Positions 30,062 to 40,329 of a stretch of 64,000 nt of DNA are shown here, one piece after another. The DNA is taken from the NCBI RefSeq assembly GCF_001639105.2, contig NZ_CP015285.1:1666501-1730500 (forward strand), given 5' to 3'. Under the pieces are notes generated by a model, which had not been told where the DNA came from, did not search any database, and worked only from the letters and a program-made list of their open reading frames with translations. How positions within the stretch are numbered: the first letter of the stretch is position 1; every line of letters begins with the position of its first letter. The DNA is from Azospirillum humicireducens. Lineage in GTDB: Bacteria; Pseudomonadota; Alphaproteobacteria; Azospirillales; Azospirillaceae. Made by a program: the position numbers and the translations under genes.

Positions 30062-31555
30062 ATGCCCGCCCCCATCGCCACTCCCATCATCGTCTGGTTC
30101 CGCAACGACCTGCGTCTGGCCGACAACCCGGCACTGACGGCAGCGGCCCAGGCCTCGGCCGAACGCGGCGCGCCGGTCATCCCGCTCTATATCCTGGAGG
30201 AGGAGCCCGGCGATCCCCCCTGCGATCCCTGGCCGCTCGGCGGGGCCCAGCGCTGGTGGCTGCATGGCAGCCTGGAACGGCTCGCCACCTGCTGCGCCCG
30301 CCACGGCTCACCGCTGCTGCTGCGCCGGGGCGAGCCGGGGGCCGTGCTGGACGCGCTGATCGCCGAGACGGGGTCGGAGTGCGTGTTGTGGAACCGCCGC
30401 TACACACCCGCCCAGACCGCCCGCGACGCGGCGATCAAGGAGCGGCTGAAGGCGCGCGGCATCGACGCCCGCAGCTTCAACGCCGGCCTGCTGGCCGAAC
30501 CCTGGACCGTCCGCAACAAGAGCGGAGGTCCCTTCAAGGTCTTCACCCCCTTCTGGCGCCACCTCTCCGCGACGTTGAGCCCACCGTTGCCGACCCGCGC
30601 GCCCGCAGCCCTGAAGGCACCGGACAAGGCACCGGCGGGCGATGCGCTCGACAGTTGGGGCCTGCTGCCGACCAAGCCCGATTGGGCCGCGGGCTTGCGC
30701 AAGCGTTGGGTGCCGGGAGAAACGGCGGCGCTGTCCCATCTCGCCGATTTCCTCGAGCGACCGGTCGGGGTCTATGCCACGGAACGCGACCGCCCTGACC
30801 GCGCCGGCACCTCCGCCCTCTCCCCCTATCTGGCCTTCGGGGAGATCGGACCGCGGCAGGTCTGGCATGCCGCACGCCATGCCGCCGAGGCCCGGCCGGA
30901 GCTTGCCCCCGGCGTCGATTCCTTCCTGCGCGAGGTCGGCTGGCGCGAGTTCCAGTATCATCTGCTGCACCACGCACCGGAACTGCCCGACAGCCCGCTC
31001 GATCCCCGCTTCGCCGACTTTCCCTGGCGCGAGGATGCGGCGGGCCTGCAGGCCTGGCAGCGTGGGCGCACCGGCTACCCCATCGTCGATGCCGGCATGC
31101 GGCAGCTGTGGGAGACCGGCTGGATGCACAACCGGGTGCGGATGATCGTCGCCTCCTTCCTGGTCAAGGATCTGCTGCTGCCCTGGCAGGAGGGGGAGCG
31201 CTGGTTCTGGGACACGCTGGTCGATGCCGACCTCGCCCAGAATGCCGGAAATTGGCAGTGGGTGGCGGGATGCGGTGCCGATGCCGCCCCCTTCTTCCGC
31301 GTCTTCAACCCAGTGCTGCAAGGCGAGAAGTTCGACCCGGAAGGTGATTACGTCCGCCGCTACGTCCCCGAACTTGACCGGCTGCCGCCGCGCTGGATCC
31401 ACCAGCCCTGGGCCGCCCCGACCGAGGTGCTCCGGCAGGCCGGCATCCGGCTGGGCGCCGATTACCCGCGACCGATCATCGACCATGGTGCCGCCCGCGA
31501 CCGTGCGCTGGCCCTCTTCAACGAGCGCAAAGGGCGGGTCGAGCCGGTGTCCTGA
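30062..31555 (+). CDS. phr: Deoxyribodipyrimidine photolyase
   Basis: FAD-dependent enzyme that splits UV-induced pyrimidine dimers using light. The 497 residues have the N-terminal Rossmann antenna domain (IVWFRNDLRLADNPAL) and the FAD-binding helical domain with WREFQYHLL, TGYPIVDAGMRQLWETGWMHNRVRM and QNAGNWQWVAGCGADAAPFFRVFNP. It lies 67 bp after pdeM on the same strand and extends the repair group. Confidence 0.96.
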   Translation: MPAPIATPIIVWFRNDLRLADNPALTAAAQASAERGAPVIPLYILEEEPGDPPCDPWPLGGAQRWWLHGSLERLATCCARHGSPLLLRRGEPGAVLDALIAETGSECVLWNRRYTPAQTARDAAIKERLKARGIDARSFNAGLLAEPWTVRNKSGGPFKVFTPFWRHLSATLSPPLPTRAPAALKAPDKAPAGDALDSWGLLPTKPDWAAGLRKRWVPGETAALSHLADFLERPVGVYATERDRPDRAGTSALSPYLAFGEIGPRQVWHAARHAAEARPELAPGVDSFLREVGWREFQYHLLHHAPELPDSPLDPRFADFPWREDAAGLQAWQRGRTGYPIVDAGMRQLWETGWMHNRVRMIVASFLVKDLLLPWQEGERWFWDTLVDADLAQNAGNWQWVAGCGADAAPFFRVFNPVLQGEKFDPEGDYVRRYVPELDRLPPRWIHQPWAAPTEVLRQAGIRLGADYPRPIIDHGAARDRALALFNERKGRVEPVS

Positions 31556-31792
31556 CCGCGCCACCTTCACCGAACGGTCATCGGCCTGCCCGCAAATGGT
31601 CACGCCCGGTTGCTATCTTGGCATTGCGGCCCGGTGCGGCCGCCCTGTCCCGCCCAGCCTTCCGGGTCAGAGCGATAAGAACGCCGGCCGCTCCGCCGCG
31701 GCCGATGCATGTTCAGGCTCGGAAAAGAGCCCGGCCCCAAAAAGAACAACCGCCACTCGGCAAGGCGGCCCCAACCCCGGGGCCGCCTTTTC
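31556..31792 (+). other. Intergenic region with hairpins, possible small RNA
   Basis: Between phr and zur lie several inverted repeats: CGGCCGC/GCGGCCG around 31684-31705, GGCTC-GGAAAA-GAGCC at 31716-31731, and a terminator at 31763-31792. The chain of hairpins closed by a terminator, about 240 nt in all, looks like an untranslated RNA. It could also be the structured 3' end of the phr mRNA. I do not recognise a known RNA family. Confidence 0.35.
31763..31792 (+). terminator. Rho-independent terminator between phr and zur
   Basis: Perfect 11-bp stem (AAGGCGGCCCC with GGGGCCGCCTT) and a 6-nt loop, followed by TTTT. It is 208 bp after the phr stop and 45 bp before the zur start. Confidence 0.85.
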
Positions 31793-31818
31793 CATGCGCG
31801 TTGCGTTGCCGCCCATGA

Positions 31819-31833
31819 TGTTATAAAGTAACA
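31819..31833 (+). promoter_or_regulatory. Probable Zur operator
   Basis: TGTTATAAAGTAACA is a palindrome with perfect 5-bp arms (TGTTA/TAACA) in an AT-rich island and resembles the alphaproteobacterial Zur box (GTTATA...TATAAC type). It ends 3 bp before the zur ATG, so bound Zur would block its own transcription. Confidence 0.65.
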
Positions 31834-31836
31834 CCC

Positions 31837-32303
31837 ATGTCTTCGCTCCACGACCATACCCACTGCATCGCCGACGCCCTGACCCGTGCCGACGCGCTGT
31901 GCGCCGAACGGGGGGCGCGGCTGACCGCGCTGCGCCGCCGTGTGCTGGAGCTGGTGTGGTCCAGCCACCGGCCGCGCGGCGCCTATGCGATCCTGGAAGA
32001 TCTCAGCCAGCAGGACGGCAAGGCGGCGGCGCCGCTGACCGTCTATCGCGCGCTGGAATTCCTGGTCGAACAGGGGCTGGTCCACCGCATCGAATCGCTG
32101 AATGCCTATGTCGGCTGCGCCGCACCGGGGGCTGTCCATTCCGGGCAGTTCCTGGTGTGCGATGCCTGCGGCGATGCGGCCGAGATCGACGATCCGGGTG
32201 TCGGCTCGGCCATCGTCGCCGCGGCGGCCGAGCGCGGCTTCCGTGTCCAGCGCCCCACCGTCGAGGTGCGCGGCCTGTGCAAATCCTGTCAGGAGAAACC
32301 CCG

Positions 32304-32307
<4 letters not shown>
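31837..32307 (+). CDS. zur: Zinc uptake regulator Zur (Fur family)
   Basis: Zinc-dependent repressor of zinc-acquisition genes. The 156 residues have the winged helix (LTALRRRVLELVWSSHRPRGAYAILEDL, TVYRALEFLVEQGLVHRI) and two CxxC pairs (CDAC and CKSC) for the structural zinc. The sensory-site region HSGQFLVCDAC is also present. Zur rather than Fur is favoured by the partner gene, a zinc-type COG0523 chaperone overlapping its stop codon, and by the Zur-like box at its start. Confidence 0.9.
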
Positions 32308-33503
<1,196 letters not shown>

Positions 33504-33528
33504 GCGGAATAAGCATCGGCGACTGGGA

Positions 33529-33721
33529 GCCCCCTCCCCATCCCTCCCCCGCTCTCAGCGGACCTACGGTCCGCCTGTCGCGTCAGCACAAAGCGGAGCT
33601 TTGTGCGAGAGCTTCGCGGGAGAGGGGGCAGGAGCTTTGCGAGGGTTCAGCGGCAGTCCCCTCTCCCGTGATCGGACCGGCCTCCGGCCGGCCGAGAGCG
33701 GGGGAGGGTTAGGGAGGAGGC
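33529..33721. repeat. GC-rich palindromic interspersed repeat, copy B (long form)
   Basis: Outer arms GCCCCCTCCCCATCCCTCCC and GGGGGAGGGTTAGGGAGGAGG match the family, but here they enclose about 140 bp with further palindromes (GCGGACC-TAC-GGTCCGC, CACAAAGC-GGA-GCTTTGTG, GGCCTCCGGCCGGCC). It lies between the convergent zinc chaperone and M1 peptidase genes. Confidence 0.7.
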
Positions 33722-33746
33722 ATTCGAAGCCGACACCTCCCCACCC

Positions 33747-35711
33747 TCACCGCCCCACCACCCGCCGCAGCGGGCTTTCGCCGACCGCCCACACCCCGCG
33801 GTCGGTGGCCTTCGCCCCGTCGAACACCAGCCAGCTCTGCCGTCCGTAATGCGGCAGCGGCCGGACCAGCGCCTGCAGCGCGGCAGCATCGGCGCCCGAC
33901 ACCACCAGCGCCGTCCGCCCGTCGGCCGCGCGCGACACCCACGCCCGCGCGCTGCCCCGTCCGGCCAGTTCCGCCGGCACCGGCGGCAGCCCGCGCCTTT
34001 CCAACTCCCGCGCCACCGCCGCGTCGGTGCCGACCAGCAGCAGCGGCGCAGTTCCCCCCCCACTCTCCCGTGCCACGCCGTCCATCAGACGGTCGGCCAG
34101 CGCCCTCGCGGCCTCGACCGCGTCGCCGTCGGCGGCGATCACCCGCTCGGCACCAGGGCGCAGGGTAACGTCGCGCAGGATCGGCGGCGCCTCGCCCGGC
34201 GCAAGCCGGCGGAACAGGTCGAAATCGGGATCGACGGCCACCGCCCGGACCGCAGCCTTGGCGGTCACGCGCAATGTCGTGTCCTTCCCATCGAAGCGCA
34301 GCCTGTGGTCCTCGACACCCGCAGCCGTCTCCAGCCGCACCGGCACGGTCAGGGCATAGGGCCGGTCGGCCTCCTGCCGCAGGGTCAGCAGCACGCCGTC
34401 ACCATCGGCACGGGCATCCGCCAGCGTCAGCAGTGGTGCGCCCCGCCGCTCCAGCCATTGGGCGAACAGCCCGCCGAGGTCGCGGCCTGACGCCGCCTCG
34501 AAGGCGCGGCGCAGGTCGGACCAGCCGGCATCGCGGAAGGCGTGGTCGCTCCAGAAGCGCCGGATACCGGCATCGAAGGCGTCGCGGCCGATCTCCGCCT
34601 CCAGCATGTGGAACAGCATCGCCGCCTTGCCGTAGCCGACGATCTGCGCGGCGTCATGCGTCTTGGACCGGAACTCCGTCAGCGGACGGTCACGCTCGGC
34701 CGGCAGGGCGGCATAGTCGCGCAGCCAGTCCAGCCGCATCGCCCGCGCAGCGTCGGCACCGCGGTCGCGGGCGGCGGCGTAATCGGCCATGTAGGTGGTC
34801 AGCCCCTCCGCCCAGTTGCCGCCGGCGCCGACGCGCACGCCGTTGCCCCACCAGTTGTGCATGATCTCGTGGGTCAGCGACTGGCTGCGGATGAAGGGCA
34901 GCGGCAGGACGGAGCGGCCGATGGCGGTCAGTCCCGGAAAGCCCAACCCCACCGGCGGCGGAACCGAAACGATGCTGAATCCATCGAACGGATAGGCGCC
35001 AATGCGGGCCGCTCCGGCGGCGATGGCCTGCTCCGACAAGGCGAGATAGCCGTCGGCCAGCCCGGTCTGTTCGAGATGGCGGTAGAGACGCAGGCGCAAG
35101 GCTCCGGCCATCCGCTCCTCGACCGTCCAGGGACCGGCGAAGACGGACGGTTCCTCGACGCTGCGGGTTTCCTCGAACACGGCGCGGTAGCCGGCGGCGT
35201 CACGTTCCTCCTCCACCAGCCGCCCTGTCGCGACGGCGACATAGGGCGCCGGCAACCGCAGCGACAGCCGCCAGCTGGGCGGCCCGTCGGTATCGACGGC
35301 CGGGTCGGCCCCGGCATCGGGCAGCCAGCCGCCCCACCCCGGCAGGAACGCGCCCTCCCCGTCCAACGCCAGCCCGGTCCCGGCGGTGAAACCCGGCAGC
35401 CGCCCGCCATAGCGGATGGTCACCGCCCCGCCCCCGTCCGGGACGTTCAGCCGCAGCCGGTCGCCGCGGCGGTCGGTCGAAACGGAGCGGTCGCCGATCC
35501 GCACCTCATGCAGGATCAGCGCAGGGTCCAGCCGCAGAGACTGCGCCCCGGCCGGCAGGGTCAGCCGGTCCACGGCCTCCAGCCGGCCGGCGGCGGGGTC
35601 GAGCGTCAGCTCGATGTCATGGTGAAGCGGCGCGGCGCCGGCCGGGGCGACCACGCCCAGGACCAGGGCCGCTCCCGCCAGGGCCAGGGCCCGGATGCGC
35701 AGGGTCGTCAT
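33747..35711 (-). CDS. Exported M1-family metallopeptidase
   Basis: Zinc aminopeptidase-like enzyme of 654 residues with a signal peptide (MTTLRIRALALAGAALVLGVVAPAGA, cleavage after AGA). The zinc site is HEIMH at 281-285 with Glu302 in WAEGL, a spacing of 16 residues instead of the classical 18. The GxMEN substrate motif is replaced by VGLGFPGL (254-261), so exopeptidase specificity may differ. The start at 35711 is chosen over a GTG two codons upstream; no clear ribosome site is visible for either. Confidence 0.85.
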   Translation of the reverse strand: MTTLRIRALALAGAALVLGVVAPAGAAPLHHDIELTLDPAAGRLEAVDRLTLPAGAQSLRLDPALILHEVRIGDRSVSTDRRGDRLRLNVPDGGGAVTIRYGGRLPGFTAGTGLALDGEGAFLPGWGGWLPDAGADPAVDTDGPPSWRLSLRLPAPYVAVATGRLVEEERDAAGYRAVFEETRSVEEPSVFAGPWTVEERMAGALRLRLYRHLEQTGLADGYLALSEQAIAAGAARIGAYPFDGFSIVSVPPPVGLGFPGLTAIGRSVLPLPFIRSQSLTHEIMHNWWGNGVRVGAGGNWAEGLTTYMADYAAARDRGADAARAMRLDWLRDYAALPAERDRPLTEFRSKTHDAAQIVGYGKAAMLFHMLEAEIGRDAFDAGIRRFWSDHAFRDAGWSDLRRAFEAASGRDLGGLFAQWLERRGAPLLTLADARADGDGVLLTLRQEADRPYALTVPVRLETAAGVEDHRLRFDGKDTTLRVTAKAAVRAVAVDPDFDLFRRLAPGEAPPILRDVTLRPGAERVIAADGDAVEAARALADRLMDGVARESGGGTAPLLLVGTDAAVARELERRGLPPVPAELAGRGSARAWVSRAADGRTALVVSGADAAALQALVRPLPHYGRQSWLVFDGAKATDRGVWAVGESPLRRVVGR

Positions 35712-35780
35712 GCCCACGACTATAGCGCCGAAACGGCTGGGAGCCAGCGGCAGCCAGCTCCCTGCCCGTTCGTTGGCGGC

Positions 35781-37466
35781 TCAGGCGGCCCGGATGTTGG
35801 CGACGAAGCCTTCGACCTCGCCGCGCAGCTTCTCCGCGACACCCACCAGCCGGTCGGCTTCGCCGAGCATCGCCTCGGCCTTGCCGCCGGCATCGACGGA
35901 CGCGTCGTTGGCGCCGGCCACGTTCAGCGACACCGCCTGGGCGCCCTCCGCCGCATTGTGGACATTGCGCGAAATCTCCGAGGTCGCCGCCCCCTGCTCC
36001 TCGACCGCGGCGGCGATGGTGCTGGCGATGCCGGTCATCTGCCCGATGATGCCGCCGATGTCGCGGATCGCCACGACCGCCGCGTCGGTCGCCTGCTGGA
36101 TCTCGGAAATCTTCCGCTGAATGTCCTCGGTGGCGCGGGCGGTCTGGCCGGCCAGCCCCTTGACCTCGCTGGCGACCACGGCGAATCCCTTGCCATGTTC
36201 ACCGGCGCGGGCGGCCTCGATCGTCGCGTTCAGGGCGAGGAGATTGGTCTGGCCGGCGATGGAGTTGATCAGGCTGACGACTTCGCCCACCTCGTTGGCG
36301 GCGCGGACGAGACCGTCCATGATCTGGTTGGTCTTGCTCGCCTCGTCGACCGCGCGATGGGCAATCTCGCTCGACACGCCGGCCTGCCTTCCGATCTCGC
36401 TGATCGAGCTGGTCAATTCCTCGGCGGCTGCGGCGACGGAACCGATGCTGGCCTTCGCCGAATCGGCGGCCTGGAACGCGGCGCTGCTGCGGTCGGTGGC
36501 GACGCTGGCGCTGTCGGTCAGGGTCCTCGCCGTCACCCGCATGGTTCCGGCCGAGGCCGTCACCAGCCGCACCACCTCGCCGATCGAGCGCTCGAACGAA
36601 TCCGCCAGCTTGGCGAGCAGAGCGGCGCGGTCCGCCTGCGCCTTCACCCTCATCTCCTCCTGTTGCAGGCGCAGGGTATGGTTCTCGGCGGCGCGATCCT
36701 TGAACACGCTCATGGCCGCGGCCATCTCGCCGATCTCGTCTCGACGGCTGGAATCGGTCACTGCAACGTCGACATCGCCATCGGCAAGGCGGCGCATGAC
36801 CTGGGTCAGCCGCGTCAGGGGCTTGGTGATGGAGCGGGCGATCAGCAGCGCCATGAGCGCCGCAATGCCGCCCAACATCGCTGCGATCAGAGCGGCTTCA
36901 AGCGCATGGGCGCGGAAATCGGCCTCGATGTGGTCGACGAAGACGCCGGACCCCACCACCCACTTCCATCCGGGCGACATCGCCGCATAGGCAACCTTCA
37001 GGAGCGGCGCTTCATCCGCGTTCCTCTGCCAGGAAAAATAGACATGTCCGCCGCCGGCGCGTGCCGCCTCGCCCAGCATCCGGGCATAGGGAACGCCGTT
37101 CACATCGCGAACCCCACCGAAGTCGCGCCCCTCCAACTGCGGCTGGACCCCGTGGACCAGCAGCTTGTTGTCCGGGCTGGTGATGAAGAAATAGTCGGAC
37201 CGGCTGCCATGCCGCATGGTGCGGATGACATCGCGCGCCTTGGTCTGGGCGTCCTCGACGGACATTTCCCCCTTGGCCGAGCGATCCTCGAAATAGCGGA
37301 CGACGCCCATCGCCACTTCCACCACGGCGCGGACCTTGTCCTGGTTGGCCACCTCCTGGGAGGTCCGCATCGACTTCAGCAGAAGCGCACTCCCCGCGAC
37401 GAACACCAGCAACATGACAATCGGCAGGCTGATAAGCTTCCTGTTTATAGTAATTCTCAATGCCAT
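35781..37466 (-). CDS. Methyl-accepting chemotaxis protein with single Cache domain
   Basis: Membrane chemoreceptor of 561 residues. Order: short cytoplasmic start, TM1 (about 12-33), periplasmic sCache-type sensor with [27 protein letters not shown] and [18 protein letters not shown]2 (about 190-212), HAMP, and the signalling domain. The latter contains the invariant hairpin tip [42 protein letters not shown]-type sequence. No C-terminal CheR-binding pentapeptide is seen. The ligand cannot be inferred. The ATG at 37466 ([15 protein letters not shown]) is preferred to an upstream start. Confidence 0.94.
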   Translation of the reverse strand: MALRITINRKLISLPIVMLLVFVAGSALLLKSMRTSQEVANQDKVRAVVEVAMGVVRYFEDRSAKGEMSVEDAQTKARDVIRTMRHGSRSDYFFITSPDNKLLVHGVQPQLEGRDFGGVRDVNGVPYARMLGEAARAGGGHVYFSWQRNADEAPLLKVAYAAMSPGWKWVVGSGVFVDHIEADFRAHALEAALIAAMLGGIAALMALLIARSITKPLTRLTQVMRRLADGDVDVAVTDSSRRDEIGEMAAAMSVFKDRAAENHTLRLQQEEMRVKAQADRAALLAKLADSFERSIGEVVRLVTASAGTMRVTARTLTDSASVATDRSSAAFQAADSAKASIGSVAAAAEELTSSISEIGRQAGVSSEIAHRAVDEASKTNQIMDGLVRAANEVGEVVSLINSIAGQTNLLALNATIEAARAGEHGKGFAVVASEVKGLAGQTARATEDIQRKISEIQQATDAAVVAIRDIGGIIGQMTGIASTIAAAVEEQGAATSEISRNVHNAAEGAQAVSLNVAGANDASVDAGGKAEAMLGEADRLVGVAEKLRGEVEGFVANIRAA

Positions 37467-37615
37467 CTGAGACTCTCGTCGAAGGTCGTGCGTTTTCGGC
37501 GCCATCATAGGCCCCATCGACGCCCACGATGAAGATGATTAAAACCCCAATTTGTGACGAAATTTATGATAGAAGAACTTCAAGTGCAGATTTCCAATTC
37601 ACAGTCAATATTATC

Positions 37616-38236
37616 TCACCCATCAGCAATGGACCGACTTCGGTCCGAAGCAAGACGCAGAAGCCGGGAAAGCCGGCCGTCCCGAATCCCCAGCCCATCC
37701 AGATGCCGGACTGTGTTCGCGAGATACTCGATGTTGGGTCCGCGCTGGCCGCAGCAGTCGGCGATGCGACAAACCACCGCGGACTCATCCAGGCCGCGGC
37801 AATATTGCGGATGGTCGCGGTCGACGACGAAGCAACAGGCGCGCACCGCCTCCAGCCCCCCGGCAGACCGGCCGTCGCGCAGCCGGACCTGCAGCAGCTT
37901 CGGCCGATAGACGCGGTTGATCATCTCCCGCTCCCACAGGCAATCGAGCGTGGCCGGCACATCGGCCACCGCCACCCGGAAGACGATGCCGCGGCAGGAG
38001 CCGCCGCGGTCGAGCCCGAGAACCAGCCCCGGCCGCTCCGGCGTGCCTCGGTAACGGTGGGAGGAGACGCAGAAGCTGCGGTGATAGCCCGGCAAAGTCG
38101 CCGCATGCCGCTCGACGAAGGGAAATTCCGGGTTCCACATCAGGGAGCCATAGCCGAACACCCAGAGGTCGCTGCCGGGTTCGACCGCGATGTCGGCGGA
38201 CCAGGCGGGACGCGGCAGCTGCGAATCGGGAGCCAT
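37616..38236 (-). CDS. ChaC-like gamma-glutamylcyclotransferase
   Basis: Degrades glutathione or gamma-glutamyl peptides to 5-oxoproline. The 206 residues show the substrate-binding loop VFGYGSLMWNPEFPFVE (about 26-42), the catalytic region RLALERGGSC-like GLDRGGSCRGIVFRV, and WEREMINRVYRPKLLQVRL, where the catalytic Glu is expected. An AT-rich noncoding stretch (about 37540-37615) separates it from the chemoreceptor gene. Confidence 0.9.
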   Translation of the reverse strand: MAPDSQLPRPAWSADIAVEPGSDLWVFGYGSLMWNPEFPFVERHAATLPGYHRSFCVSSHRYRGTPERPGLVLGLDRGGSCRGIVFRVAVADVPATLDCLWEREMINRVYRPKLLQVRLRDGRSAGGLEAVRACCFVVDRDHPQYCRGLDESAVVCRIADCCGQRGPNIEYLANTVRHLDGLGIRDGRLSRLLRLASDRSRSIADG

Positions 38237-38329
38237 CGGGTATGAAGACTGTCCAGAAGCGAATCGGCGATGCCCAAACCTAGCATGCGCCTTCCGGGGT
38301 CGCTATAAGGGTACGGAGATGGAACGGAC

Positions 38330-39394
38330 ATGCCACCGATGCGCCCCAGCCCCGCCACTTCCGCGCCGCGCCGCCTGCTGACCGGGCGCAGGATCGCCAC
38401 GATCCTGCTGCTGATGGTCCTGCTGCTGCCGGCTGTCGTGTATAGCCTGTGGTGGTGGCAGGCGGCCCGCGCCGTACGCGGCGGGCTGGAGGACTGGGTT
38501 GCCGCGCAGCGCGACAACGGGGCGGTGGTGGAGCATGGCGGCCTGAGCGTCGGCGGTTTCCCCTTCGCCCTGCGGGCGGAACTGGAGAAGCCGCATCTGG
38601 CCACCCGCGGCGCCGAATGGCAGGGCGCGCGGCTGGTGGCGGAGGCGGCGCCCTGGAACCCCACCCGGATCGCCCTGACCTTTCCCGGCGAACAGCGGCT
38701 GTCGGTGGTGCAGCCCGGCCAGCCGCCGATCGACATCCTGGCCCCGCAGGGCGGCAATGGCGACGTGACCATGCGGATGTCGGGCACACTGGAGCGGCTC
38801 GCCCTTCGCTTCACCGGCCTGACCGCGCAGGTCGCCGGGCAGTCGGTGCCGGTCGCAGCATTGGACGTCGGCGCCGCCCAGCCGGACCAGCCGCCGGCCG
38901 AACGAACCACCGCCGGCCTGACCGTCACCCTGTCCGCCGACGGCCTGACCCTGCCCGACGGCATGCCACCGACGCTGGGCCGCGAGGTGAAGCGGACGGA
39001 ACTCACCTTGCGCGTCATGGGCGCCCCGCCGCGCCCCGAACCGGCCAGCCTGTCGGCCTGGAGCCGCAACGGCGGCACGGTGGAGGTGGACCGGCTGGCG
39101 CTGGACTGGGGACCGCTGGGGGCGGTGCTGTCCGGCACGCTGGCATTGGATGCGCAGCTTCAGCCGCAGGCGGCGCTGACCGCCGAAATCCGCGGAGCGC
39201 CGGCGATCCTCGACGCGGTGAAGCCGATGATGCGCCCGAACGAGGCCGCCATCGCCCGCACCGTCCTGACCATGCTGGCCCGCCCGACCGGCCCGAATGG
39301 CGAGCCGGTGGTCACCGCCCCCGTCACTGTGCAGGACCGCGCCCTGTTCGTCGGCCCGCTGCGCGTCGCCGCCCTGCCCAGGGTCGTGTGGTGA
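38330..39394 (+). CDS. DUF2125 family protein, membrane-anchored
   Basis: The 354 residues begin with a basic stretch and one membrane segment (IATILLLMVLLLPAVVYSLWWW, about 22-43) followed by a large periplasmic beta-rich part, as in DUF2125 proteins of alphaproteobacteria. The AVRGGLEDWVAAQRDNG and GFPFALRAELEKP segments are typical. The biological role of the family is not established. Confidence 0.8.
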   Translation: MPPMRPSPATSAPRRLLTGRRIATILLLMVLLLPAVVYSLWWWQAARAVRGGLEDWVAAQRDNGAVVEHGGLSVGGFPFALRAELEKPHLATRGAEWQGARLVAEAAPWNPTRIALTFPGEQRLSVVQPGQPPIDILAPQGGNGDVTMRMSGTLERLALRFTGLTAQVAGQSVPVAALDVGAAQPDQPPAERTTAGLTVTLSADGLTLPDGMPPTLGREVKRTELTLRVMGAPPRPEPASLSAWSRNGGTVEVDRLALDWGPLGAVLSGTLALDAQLQPQAALTAEIRGAPAILDAVKPMMRPNEAAIARTVLTMLARPTGPNGEPVVTAPVTVQDRALFVGPLRVAALPRVVW

Positions 39395-39542
39395 TCGAAG
39401 CGGGGGGCGCCCGTGCCGAACCGGCGGAAATGCAACACCCGCCAGGCGGCATGACGGATTCGTGACTCCGCCCCTTGTTTCACACCCCGCATCGGGTCAA
39501 ATTGACGCAGTTCCTGTCGCGGCTGCCATGGTGCGTCGGTCG

Positions 39543-40310
39543 ATGTGTCGGTTTCTTGCCTATTGCGGCGAGCCTGTGTTCCTGGAAACGCTGGTCTGCA
39601 CGCCCTGCCATTCCCTGATCGAACAGTCGATGCATGCCGCGGAGGCGAAGACCGAGACCAACGGTGACGGTTTCGGCGTCGGCTGGTACAGCGAGCGGAC
39701 CGAGCCCGGCCGCTATTGCGAGATCCGCCCGGCCTGGTCGGACGAGAATTTGCAGTCGATCTGCAGCCATGTCCGCTCCCATCTGTTCTTCGCCCATGTA
39801 CGGGCGGCCACCGGAACCGCGGTCAGCCGCGCCAACTGCCACCCCTTCAAGGCCGGGCGCTTCCTGTTCATGCACAATGGGCAGGTCGGCGACTGGCCCC
39901 GCCTGCGCCGCAAGGTGGAGGCGATGATCCCGGACGAGCTGTATGGCACCCGCACCGGCACCACCGACAGCGAGGCGATCTTCCTTGCCGCCCTCGGCCA
40001 GGGACTGGAACGGGATTCGGTCGGCGCCTTCCAGCGCGTCCTGCACGCCATCCGCGACGAGATGCGGATGCTGGGCATCACCGCCCCCCTGCGCTTCACC
40101 GCGACCTGGACCGACGGAGAGCGGGTGTGGGCGGTGCGTTGGGCGTCGGACGACAAGCCGCCGAGCCTCTACTGGCGCCGCGGCGACAACGGGCTGATCG
40201 TGGTGTCGGAGCCGGTCGATTCCCAGCGCGACCAGTGGCGTCCGGTCCCGCCCGGCGGCGGGTTGGTCGCCCGCATCGGCGCGGCGCCGGAGATGTTCAC
40301 CTTTCATTGA
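39543..40310 (+). CDS. Class II glutamine amidotransferase (YafJ-like)
   Basis: Ntn-hydrolase of 255 residues. The start MCRFLAYCGEP places Cys2 as the N-terminal nucleophile after Met removal, which decides for ATG 39543 over the ATG 15 bases upstream. Also visible: NGDGFGVGWYS, FFAHVRAATG, CHPFKAGRFLFMHNGQV and TTDSEAIF, the amidotransferase class II core. No synthetase domain is present, so the acceptor substrate is unknown. Confidence 0.9.
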   Translation: MCRFLAYCGEPVFLETLVCTPCHSLIEQSMHAAEAKTETNGDGFGVGWYSERTEPGRYCEIRPAWSDENLQSICSHVRSHLFFAHVRAATGTAVSRANCHPFKAGRFLFMHNGQVGDWPRLRRKVEAMIPDELYGTRTGTTDSEAIFLAALGQGLERDSVGAFQRVLHAIRDEMRMLGITAPLRFTATWTDGERVWAVRWASDDKPPSLYWRRGDNGLIVVSEPVDSQRDQWRPVPPGGGLVARIGAAPEMFTFH

Positions 40311-40329
40311 GGGGGCGAGTTCTGCGGAG

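Noticed and set aside
34542-37532. A 996-residue plus-strand frame antisense to the M1 peptidase and chemoreceptor
   Set aside because: Shadow of third-position GC bias; both minus-strand proteins are complete with conserved motifs.
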